DNA of 39,825 nt, taken from Hydrogenovibrio sp. UBA650. GTDB lineage: Bacteria > Pseudomonadota > Gammaproteobacteria > Thiomicrospirales > Thiomicrospiraceae. Position numbers and translations under genes: made by a program. The notes under the pieces are model-generated. The model was not told where the DNA came from, ran no database searches, and was given only the letters and a program-made list of their open reading frames with translations. The DNA is taken from the NCBI GenBank assembly GCA_002299245.1, contig DBOI01000027.1, positions 1 through 39,825 on the forward strand. Direction: 5' to 3'. Below are positions 33,897-39,825 of this stretch, piece after piece. The first letter of the stretch is position 1. Every line of letters starts with the position of its first letter.

Positions 33897-34357
33897 ATGA
33901 AAGTCATTAGTAGCGGTATGTTTATAACTATATTAGTTGCTATGGTTTCCGGTTTTATCGGGTTTTTGGTTGGAAGTAGTACTAATTTAACTTTCAGAAC
34001 TCTACAGCAAAACCCGCTTCTCATGCGACTCTGGAAGAAATCCAGCAACCACCTCCGCGCTCTGAAATTGATCCAGCAAAATACAAGGAATTAACCGAGC
34101 CGACAGATATAAGCAAAATGCTTGTTTTAGGAAGAAAAGCTTATGAAAACTGTGTTGGTTGTCATGGCGTGACTGGTGAAGGTGGTGTTGGTCCAAGACT
34201 GAATTCTCAATCTGCCGAGGCTATTTTTGCCAAGCTGAAAATCTACAAAGCGGGCGAGCGTGTTGGGCCTTTAACCTCAATGATGGCACCGATCGTTACA
34301 ACAATGAGTGAAGAGGAAATGCACTCAATCGCCCTATATATCACTTCTGATAAATAG
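33897..34357 (+). pseudogene. Membrane-anchored c-type cytochrome, broken by a frameshift
   Basis: Two overlapping frames together make one credible protein. From ATG 33897 (GAGG nine bases upstream) frame three encodes MKVISSGMFITILVAMVS plus GFIGFLVGSST, a signal anchor, but then runs out of sense and stops at 34094. The next frame, open from 33986, encodes a helical, Pro-rich linker (TLEEIQQPPPRSEIDPAKY) and a single-heme class I cytochrome domain: CVGCHG heme motif, GPRLNSQ, and SMMAPIVTTMS with candidate axial methionines, ending at 34357. That second frame has no start codon before 34118 and no export signal of its own. The mismatch equals one missing base between 33986 and 34094. It could be a true lesion, a sequencing error or frameshifting; no classic slippery heptamer is visible. 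Confidence 0.7.
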
Positions 34358-34381
34358 TGAACTAATAAAATCATTAATATT

Positions 34382-35095
34382 TTAGTCTTGACGTTCGAAT
34401 AAATAGTGGGCTTGTAAAACACCTTCAAAAGCGTATTTAAATGTTAAGTCGGAAATGTCTTTGCTTTTTTTGTTTTGATTGTTGCTACTGTTTTCCAGAT
34501 TTGGGGTTTGGCTAATCAGTTTTGCAGAAACATCATCTTCTAGTTGAATTGACTCTTCGACAATCATTGGAAAATAACCATCCAGAAATTTGCGCATGTA
34601 AGGGCCTCGATTAATACTGAAGCGCCTACCCTCTGGAGTTAGCGTTTTACTACTTCCCGAAATACAAACTTGAGCACCTTTTTTTACCCCTTGAAGCACC
34701 ACAAAGCTACCAACCACTTCTACTTGGTTGATGCCATTGTTCGACAGTACTTTCAATGACTTTGTTTTTTCTGGATGGTAGCTAACCTCAATTTTAGCAA
34801 CTGGATCAAGTTGGTAGTGACATTGGTCAAATCTAATCCAGCCATTTGTTAAGCTCTGTTTAGAAATAGTCAGACTATTTTTTACCCAATAATTATCTTT
34901 ACTGGCTTTTGAACTCCACTTGAGTTTTTCAGAAGCTACAGTGAATACATCCAAGCTTGAATCATCTAATAACCAAGCTTTTTCCGCTTCGGTTAAGCCT
35001 TCAAGGCTCTCACTAATCTCTATTTCAGCTAGACCAAGAGTTGTGATTGAGGACAACATCAAAGTGATTATTATTTTGTCAAAGCTGATATTCAT
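34382..35095 (-). CDS. Uncharacterised exported protein
   Basis: A 237-residue protein with a signal peptide (MNISFDKIIITLMLSSITTLGLA, cleavage near residue 23). The mature part begins with an acidic helix (SLEGLTEAEKAWLLDD), continues with beta-rich sequence containing two cysteines (FDQCHYQL and AQVCISG, which could form a disulfide), and ends with an Asn/Lys-rich linker and a Phe/Tyr-rich tail. I do not recognise the family. GGAGG stands seven bases before the ATG, a strong ribosome site. It is convergent with the cytochrome gene and divergent from a small lipoprotein gene. Confidence 0.75.
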   Translation of the reverse strand: MNISFDKIIITLMLSSITTLGLAEIEISESLEGLTEAEKAWLLDDSSLDVFTVASEKLKWSSKASKDNYWVKNSLTISKQSLTNGWIRFDQCHYQLDPVAKIEVSYHPEKTKSLKVLSNNGINQVEVVGSFVVLQGVKKGAQVCISGSSKTLTPEGRRFSINRGPYMRKFLDGYFPMIVEESIQLEDDVSAKLISQTPNLENSSNNQNKKSKDISDLTFKYAFEGVLQAHYLFERQD

Positions 35096-35272
35096 AGCTA
35101 ACCTCCGTCAAGTATTGAATTGAACCATATCATATCTGTTTGAAAACGAATTGCTTTCAGAGCCCCACAATCTCAATGGTCAAGTTAACTTAATTGATTT
35201 TAATACTCTTAAATCATCAAAAAACGTTAAACTCTGCTGCAGGAATAAAGATTTTCAATCGGGAGAAGCTCA

Positions 35273-35581
35273 ATGAAGACTCATTATTTATCAAAGGTTT
35301 TATTGATGATCGGTATCGCCGCTACGGTTTTGGTTTCTGGTTGTGACAAGGTAGCGAATACTGCCAAAAACATTCAGTCTGACTTGGTTGGATTGGATCG
35401 CAATGTTGAGTTTTACAGTTGCATGACAGGTAAGTTGATCAAACATTATCGTGGAGATGTACGGATTAACCCGGAAGATACCCAAGGTACTTCGCTGTTG
35501 ATAGACGGCAAAAAAGTTCACACCAATCTCTGTTTTGTCATTTCTGAGATTGGTGTTAAAGAAGAGCCAACAAAACCCTAA
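35273..35581 (+). CDS. Small uncharacterised lipoprotein
   Basis: 102 residues with a lipoprotein signal (MKTHYLSKVLLMIGIAATVLVSGC; lipobox VSGC, C24). The mature part has two further cysteines (FYSCMTGK and TNLCFVIS) that may form a disulfide, and looks beta-rich. GGGAGAAG precedes the ATG. Function unknown. Another small lipoprotein gene follows 49 bp later, likely in the same transcript, ending at the terminator at 36087. Confidence 0.78.
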   Translation: MKTHYLSKVLLMIGIAATVLVSGCDKVANTAKNIQSDLVGLDRNVEFYSCMTGKLIKHYRGDVRINPEDTQGTSLLIDGKKVHTNLCFVISEIGVKEEPTKP

Positions 35582-35630
35582 TTTATGCTATTATTTTGCG
35601 CTTATTAGCAATTATTTTTGGTGAGTTTGC

Positions 35631-36053
35631 ATGCCTGGGATGGTAAACACTTTAAAAACAGCTTTATTGGTTTCTGCTTTAACTTCTATGGTTGGATGTT
35701 CAACTATTGGAGACGGTATTGACAGTGCTGGTTCCGGTATGATTAAAGTTGCTGAAGCCTATGGTCAAGCAACTTCAAAGGTTAACATAGAAGAACTAGC
35801 CGAAAAGAAGTTCAAGCTAACGACTCACTATAATGAACCAGTAGCTTCTTTAGATAGCTGGACTATGAGAATTGAAGCTAGAGAGCTATGCCCTGAAGGT
35901 TATATTTACCTGAACAGATTGGCCAGTAAGCAATCTGCATTTGGCGTTTCTAGTGTCGACTGTGTTGGCGGTAGCTGCGGATACAAGCTTGAATGGCAGA
36001 TAGAGTGCCGAAAATTAACTGAAGAGCCTTTTAGCTTCTTTGGTAAAACCTAA
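35631..36053 (+). CDS. Small uncharacterised lipoprotein
   Basis: 140 residues with lipobox MVGC in MVNTLKTALLVSALTSMVGC (lipidated C23). A Gly/Ser-rich stretch (DGIDSAGSGMIKVAEAYGQ) follows, then a folded part with four cysteines (EARELCPEGY, SSVDCVGGSCGYKLEW, QIECRK), so two disulfides are possible. The start ATG 35631 has GGTGAG at good spacing; ATG 35640 would also keep the signal. Function unknown. It may be co-transcribed with the preceding lipoprotein. Confidence 0.76.
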   Translation: MPGMVNTLKTALLVSALTSMVGCSTIGDGIDSAGSGMIKVAEAYGQATSKVNIEELAEKKFKLTTHYNEPVASLDSWTMRIEARELCPEGYIYLNRLASKQSAFGVSSVDCVGGSCGYKLEWQIECRKLTEEPFSFFGKT

Positions 36054-36086
36054 ACAAACATCAAATATTGACTAGATATTGATTTT

Positions 36087-36115
36087 AAAGGCCACAGTTG
36101 TTTGTGGCTTTTTTA
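36087..36115 (+). terminator. Rho-independent terminator after the two small lipoproteins
   Basis: GCCACA (36091-36096) pairs with TGTGGC (36103-36108), extended by AAAG against a T-run. It ends only about 30 bp before the fkpB ATG, so fkpB needs read-through or a promoter overlapping the terminator. Confidence 0.8.
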
Positions 36116-36143
36116 TTTGCATAACACTAATAGAGAAAACCAG

Positions 36144-36599
36144 ATGGATAAACAACAAAACTCACCCCTTCAAGTTGTCAATCAGGCTAGTGAAGTTGCA
36201 ATCAGTTTCAAACTGAATTTAGCTGATGGTACCCTGGTCGAACAAACAGAAGAGGGCGAGACCATTCGATTTACTCTTGGTGACGGCACATTTGTGCCCA
36301 ACTTAGAGCAGATGTTGGTCGGCTTGGAGTTGGGAACAACAGCTAAACTAACACTTTCTCCAGAAGCTGCTTTTGGGCTGCCGGACTCACAAAATATACA
36401 AACTATGTCACGAGCTGATTTCCCTGCTGAAATGGAATTGGAAGAGGGCTACGTTATTGGTTTTAATACCCCAACAGGAGAAGAGGTGCCTGGAACCATT
36501 CGAGAGTTAAAGGCTGAAGAGGTTGTAATTGATTTTAACCACCCTTTAGCGGGAGCAACTGTTATTTTTGAAGCTAAGATCGAAGAGATCTTTTCTTAA
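36144..36599 (+). CDS. fkpB: FKBP-type peptidyl-prolyl isomerase, FkpB/SlpA family
   Basis: A 151-residue FKBP starting at ATG 36144 (MDKQQNSPL...); an upstream in-frame start at 36102 lies inside the terminator hairpin and is rejected. The sequence tracks E. coli FkpB (149 residues): FKLNLADGTLVEQ, FTLGDGTFVPNLEQMLVGL, LSPEAAFGLPD, EVPGTIREL and DFNHPLAGATVIFEAKIEEI. It has the IF domain but no metal-binding tail and no signal peptide, so it is a cytoplasmic folding helper. In E. coli fkpB lies between lspA and ispH; neither is here. It is convergent with the PP0621-like gene, 4 bp apart. Confidence 0.93.
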   Translation: MDKQQNSPLQVVNQASEVAISFKLNLADGTLVEQTEEGETIRFTLGDGTFVPNLEQMLVGLELGTTAKLTLSPEAAFGLPDSQNIQTMSRADFPAEMELEEGYVIGFNTPTGEEVPGTIRELKAEEVVIDFNHPLAGATVIFEAKIEEIFS

Positions 36600-36603
36600 T
36601 TCG

Positions 36604-36870
36604 CTATTCCGCTTTTGAGGCATGGTACTGCCTCATAGCTTGCTCACTTGAGAAGTAGTTTTCTCCATCGAAATAAGCTTCAGATTTAGGAATGTGAACC
36701 CCGCTTTGTATGCAACGTACCATCTCTTGAGAGGCTTCTGGGTTTTGGCTTTTCTGGCGATTGACTTCTGCTAGTCGCTGCTTTTCTCTAATTTCAATTA
36801 CTCGATTAATCGTAAATCGAACAATCAAAAACACTAAAACAACAAACAGTAAAAAAATAATGGCTCTCAC
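36604..36870 (-). CDS. PP0621-family small membrane protein with lost cysteines
   Basis: 88 residues: one N-terminal membrane helix (MRAIIFLLFVVLVFLIVRF), a charged linker, and the C-terminal block MVRCIQSGVHIPKSEAYFDGENYFSSEQA. This block resembles the PP0621 family end, usually MVRCxxCGxHLP...YCSEEH with three cysteines. Here only C53 remains; S56 and S74 stand at the other two places, so a zinc site is unlikely. The family's function is unknown. The gene overlaps nothing and its stop lies 4 bp from that of fkpB. Confidence 0.78.
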   Translation of the reverse strand: MRAIIFLLFVVLVFLIVRFTINRVIEIREKQRLAEVNRQKSQNPEASQEMVRCIQSGVHIPKSEAYFDGENYFSSEQAMRQYHASKAE

Positions 36871-37076
36871 ATTAATCCTTAAATTCGATTCTATTCATAT
36901 CTAAACAACATTTTAACCTCAAAATGCCCTTAATTAGCTAGATTGTTAATGCAATTTAAGCCCAAAAATCATAAAATAATCTCAATTTTATATGACCTAT
37001 TTTTTATATTCTCTATTTGTAATGAGCCAAGTAGCGTGCTTGTTGGAATGGAAACAGATCACAAAGAAGTTTTCCC
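36871..37076. other. Divergent intergenic region upstream of sucC
   Basis: 206 bp, very AT-rich, between the PP0621-like gene (minus) and sucC (plus). It must hold the sucCD promoter, but I cannot pick out a convincing promoter or operator. Confidence 0.4.
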
Positions 37077-38240
37077 ATGAATTTACATGAATATCAGTCA
37101 AAAGCCCTTTTTGCTGACTACGGCATTGCTATACCAAAAGGTCAGTTGATTACTGATTTAAATAAACTACAAGATGCACTCAATAGTGTTGGCGGTAATG
37201 CCTGGGTAGTAAAGGCTCAGATTCACGCCGGTGCTCGCGGTAAGGCTGGCGGAGTAAAGTTGGTTTCTAGTCACACTGAAGCCGAACAAGTTGCAAAACA
37301 ATTGCTCGGCGGCAAATTGGCAACAATTCAAACCGCTGGTAAAGAACTGCCAATCAATAGCCTTTTGATTGAAGAAACGCTAGATATTCAGGCTGAACTC
37401 TACCTGAGCTTGTTAGTTGATCGTGTAACTCGCACGCACACTTTTGTGATCTCAGCGGCTGGTGGAATGGATATCGAACAAGTTGCTGAGACTTCACCGG
37501 AGAAAATTTTGAGTGTTCATATTGATCCAACGGTTGGCGTTATGCCATATCAGTGTCGCGAGGTAGGTTTTGCTCTCGGTTTAAAAGGCGCCGCTTTTAA
37601 ACAGCTTGGTCAACTGATGAATAGTTTTTACAAACTGGCTTTGGATAAAGATGTTTCTCAGCTTGAAATTAATCCGTTGGTTCTGACCGGTGACAACCAG
37701 TTAATTGCGCTGGATGCCAAGGTAAATATTGATTCAAATGCACTTTACCGTCAGCCAGCACTGGTTGAGATGCGCGATTTTTCTCAGGAAGATGAGCGTG
37801 AAGCGGAAGCCTCTGAGCACCAGTTAAACTATATCGCACTGGATGGTGATATTGGCTGCATGGTCAATGGTGCTGGTTTAGCCATGGCGACCATGGATTT
37901 GATTAAGCTAAATGGTGGTAGCCCTGCCAACTTCCTCGATGTTGGTGGTGGTGCAACGCCTGAGAGAGTTGCCGAGGCCTTTAAATTGATTCTGTCATCC
38001 TCTGAAGTGAAGTCTATTCTGGTAAATATTTTCGGCGGTATTGTGCGCTGTGACCTGATTGCCGAAGGGATTATTCAGGCGGTTCAAGAAGTCGGCTTAA
38101 ACATTCCGGTTGTGGTTCGCCTCGAAGGTACCAACGTCGAATTGGGTAGAGAAAAACTGGCTCAGAGTGGTTTGAGTATTATTACCGCCGACGGTTTGGC
38201 GGATGCAGCACAAAAAGCAGTAGAAGTGGCAGGAGCATAA
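37077..38240 (+). CDS. sucC: Succinyl-CoA synthetase, beta subunit
   Basis: A 387-residue ATP-grasp subunit (E. coli 388) that, with SucD, makes succinate, CoA and ATP (or GTP) from succinyl-CoA. The start MNLHEYQSKALFADYGI is canonical. ATP-grasp residues lie in VKAQIHAGARGKAGGVK and in LEINPLVLTG...LIALDAKVNID, and NIFGGIVRCDLIAEGII is the succinate/CoA-side segment. sucD follows after 5 bp. No sucAB, sdh or other TCA gene is next to it, so the pair is separate from the usual sdh-sucABCD cluster. Confidence 0.97.
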   Translation: MNLHEYQSKALFADYGIAIPKGQLITDLNKLQDALNSVGGNAWVVKAQIHAGARGKAGGVKLVSSHTEAEQVAKQLLGGKLATIQTAGKELPINSLLIEETLDIQAELYLSLLVDRVTRTHTFVISAAGGMDIEQVAETSPEKILSVHIDPTVGVMPYQCREVGFALGLKGAAFKQLGQLMNSFYKLALDKDVSQLEINPLVLTGDNQLIALDAKVNIDSNALYRQPALVEMRDFSQEDEREAEASEHQLNYIALDGDIGCMVNGAGLAMATMDLIKLNGGSPANFLDVGGGATPERVAEAFKLILSSSEVKSILVNIFGGIVRCDLIAEGIIQAVQEVGLNIPVVVRLEGTNVELGREKLAQSGLSIITADGLADAAQKAVEVAGA

Positions 38241-38245
38241 ATTAG

Positions 38246-39127
38246 ATGAGTATTTTGATTAATAGTGATACTAAAGTAATCTGCCAGGGTTTTACTGGAA
38301 AGCAGGGAACCTTTCACTCTGAACAGGCCATCGCCTATGGAACCAAGATGGTGGGTGGTGTTACACCTGGAAAGGGCGGGCAAACCCATTTAGGCCTGCC
38401 GGTATTTAATACGGTTGCTGAAGCTGTTGCTGAAGTGGGTGCGGAAGCATCGATGATCTATGTGCCACCGGCGTTTGCCGCCGACTCGATTATTGAAGCG
38501 ATTAACGCTGGTATTAAGGTGATTACCTGTATTACTGAAGGGATTCCTGTTGCTGATATGCTTAAGGTTCGCGCTGTATTGGAAAAATCGGATGCTTATC
38601 TGATTGGACCTAACTGCCCTGGGCTGATCACCCCAGGAGATGATGGCAAGGGCTGTAAGATAGGTATTATGCCTGGTCATATCCATAAGCCAGGTAAAAT
38701 TGGCGTGGTTTCTCGCTCAGGGACTCTGACTTATGAAGCGGTTCACCAAACGACTGTAAATGGTTTGGGACAAACGACTTGTGTTGGTATCGGTGGTGAC
38801 CCAATTCAGGGTATGAACTTTATCGATTGCCTGACCTTATTCCAGGAAGATCCGCAAACTGAAGGTATCATCATGGTTGGAGAGATCGGTGGTCAGGCTG
38901 AAGAAGATGCGGCTGAGTTTATTAAAGCTTATGTGACCAAACCTGTTGTTGCTTATATTGCTGGGGTAACCGCCCCTCCAGGCAAACGTATGGGACACGC
39001 TGGAGCAATAGTCAGTGGTGGTAAAGGCACTGCTGAAGCCAAGTTTGCCGCCCTTGAAGCCGCCGGAGTTACCGTTGTACGCTCTCCTGCGGAGATGGGG
39101 CAGGCCATATTTGCGCAACTCAATTAA
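38246..39127 (+). CDS. sucD: Succinyl-CoA synthetase, alpha subunit
   Basis: A 293-residue CoA-binding subunit (E. coli 289). The CoA-binding Rossmann part has CQGFTGKQGTFHSEQAI (13-29). The phosphohistidine is H251 in MGHAGAIVSGGKGTAEAK, and GPNCPGLITPG (121-131) is a signature segment. AGGAG in the end of sucC serves as ribosome site. nadE follows after 20 bp on the same strand, so the three may be co-transcribed. Confidence 0.97.
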   Translation: MSILINSDTKVICQGFTGKQGTFHSEQAIAYGTKMVGGVTPGKGGQTHLGLPVFNTVAEAVAEVGAEASMIYVPPAFAADSIIEAINAGIKVITCITEGIPVADMLKVRAVLEKSDAYLIGPNCPGLITPGDDGKGCKIGIMPGHIHKPGKIGVVSRSGTLTYEAVHQTTVNGLGQTTCVGIGGDPIQGMNFIDCLTLFQEDPQTEGIIMVGEIGGQAEEDAAEFIKAYVTKPVVAYIAGVTAPPGKRMGHAGAIVSGGKGTAEAKFAALEAAGVTVVRSPAEMGQAIFAQLN

Positions 39128-39147
39128 TTACAAGAGAGAAACAGTAG

Positions 39148-39825
39148 ATGACACAAAAAGTAACGCTGGTTATGGGGCAAATTGACCCAATCGTTGGCGA
39201 TATTTCTGGAAATGTTGATCTGATAATTGCTGCTGCTGAAGAAGCAAAAAGCAAGTGCTCAGCCGATATTATTGTATTTCCGGAGATGACTATTACCGGT
39301 TATCCGCCAGAGGATCTGTTACTTAGAGACGCTCTCTACTCTCAAGTTGATAAAGCTTTAAAACGCCTCTGCGAAGAGGTTAAGGATATTGTTTGCGTTG
39401 TTGGCTATCCAATGATGGATGAGCTTGGTGAACGCTTTAATATGGCGGCCTGGATTGAAAGCGGCATGATTCAAGCCAGTTATATCAAGCAGAATCTGCC
39501 TAATTACAGTGTGTTTGATGAGAAGCGTTACTTCCAGCCCGGCAATCAACCCTGTGTGATTGAATATGAAGGCATTAAGTTTGGCCTGTTAATTTGTGAA
39601 GACATCTGGAAAATTAGTCCCTGTACGCAGGCTAGAGACGCTGGCGCCGATGTGATTCTAAATTTAAATGCTTCTCCTTTTTCAGAAGAGAAACAGCAGG
39701 ATAGAATTGCAACTTTGCAAAGAAGGGTTGATGAAGTCAAGCGACCAATTGTCTACGTTAACCAAGTTGGCGGGCAGGATGATTTGGTATTTGACGGAGC
39801 CTCTTTTGCTGTTTCAGCTGATGGT
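39148..39825 (+). CDS. nadE: Glutamine-dependent NAD+ synthetase, amidase part (3' end outside window)
   Basis: The frame opens at ATG 39148 (MTQKVTLVMGQIDPIVGD...) and runs off the window after 226 codons. The visible part is the nitrilase-type glutaminase domain: catalytic E46 (FPEMTITGYPPEDLLLR), K114 (YIKQNLPNYSVFDEKRYF) and C150 (FGLLICEDIW). FDEKRYFxPG is the hallmark of the NadE branch, which uses glutamine to amidate deamido-NAD+. The ATP-dependent synthetase domain should follow downstream. A GGCCTGTT motif lies inside the gene at 39583-39590. Confidence 0.93.
   Translation, partial: MTQKVTLVMGQIDPIVGDISGNVDLIIAAAEEAKSKCSADIIVFPEMTITGYPPEDLLLRDALYSQVDKALKRLCEEVKDIVCVVGYPMMDELGERFNMAAWIESGMIQASYIKQNLPNYSVFDEKRYFQPGNQPCVIEYEGIKFGLLICEDIWKISPCTQARDAGADVILNLNASPFSEEKQQDRIATLQRRVDEVKRPIVYVNQVGGQDDLVFDGASFAVSADG

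Noticed and set aside
33984..34016. Programmed -1 frameshifting in the cytochrome gene
   Set aside because: No X-XXY-YYZ heptamer in the right frame is visible in the overlap; a missing base is the simpler reading.
1..39825. CRISPR array, insertion sequence or prophage
   Set aside because: No regularly spaced repeats, transposase-like ORFs or phage structural genes were seen.

Overview
This window reads as chromosomal DNA of a gammaproteobacterium with moderate-to-low GC. Supporting signs are the E. coli-like block mltD-gloB-(yafS-like)-rnhA...dnaQ, the ribosomal-oxygenase gene roxA, an HrpA helicase of the long proteobacterial type, LpxH and outer-membrane porin (so a Gram-negative envelope), and SlyD/FkpB-type FKBPs. 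An ETHE1-type persulfide dioxygenase and the general gene content would fit a sulfur-oxidising Thiotrichales relative (Thiomicrospira/Hydrogenovibrio-like), but that placement is inference. I see no rRNA, tRNA, CRISPR array, transposase or prophage genes.

Layout. 1-2339: 3' part of an imelysin-family protein and an outer-membrane porin. 2340-2746: a non-coding stretch with a long imperfect palindrome, a terminator and a strong hairpin in the pnp leader. 2747-7891: pnp and a PreP-like M16C protease. 7952-10699 (minus): roxA and purB. 10884-15085: a GT4 glycosyltransferase, an EamA transporter and a lipoprotein with three copies of a two-cysteine plus peptidoglycan-binding module. 15103-17156 (minus): lpxH, ppiB and an exported cyclophilin. 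17500-18876: cysS. 18877-19327: no gene, but a candidate small RNA. 19328-23991 (minus): slt, mltD, gloB. 24058-25294: yafS-like methyltransferase and rnhA. 25384-27563: a thermolysin-family (M4) protease whose propeptide and catalytic domain are two separate genes, sitting between rnhA and dnaQ. 27579-29567: dnaQ, a SlyD-like FKBP, and the persulfide dioxygenase. 29732-33751: hrpA. 33897-36870: a frameshifted c-type cytochrome with a possible FNR site upstream, three uncharacterised exported proteins, fkpB and a PP0621-like protein. 37077-39825: sucC, sucD and the start of nadE.

Functionally the window is mostly housekeeping: RNA turnover (PNPase, HrpA, RNase HI), proofreading (DnaQ), envelope and murein work (LpxH, Slt, MltD, lipoproteins), protein folding (four peptidyl-prolyl isomerases) and central metabolism (SucCD, PurB, NadE).

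The most interesting signals are: (i) an 8-mer GGCCTGTT, often followed by RATTT, which I count 17 times on both strands where about one is expected, resembling a DNA-uptake or Chi-like genomic word; (ii) the split two-gene M4 protease; (iii) the triplicated cysteine/peptidoglycan-binding lipoprotein; (iv) the candidate small RNA at 19212-19300 carrying a CCUCC stretch; and (v) the broken cytochrome c gene.
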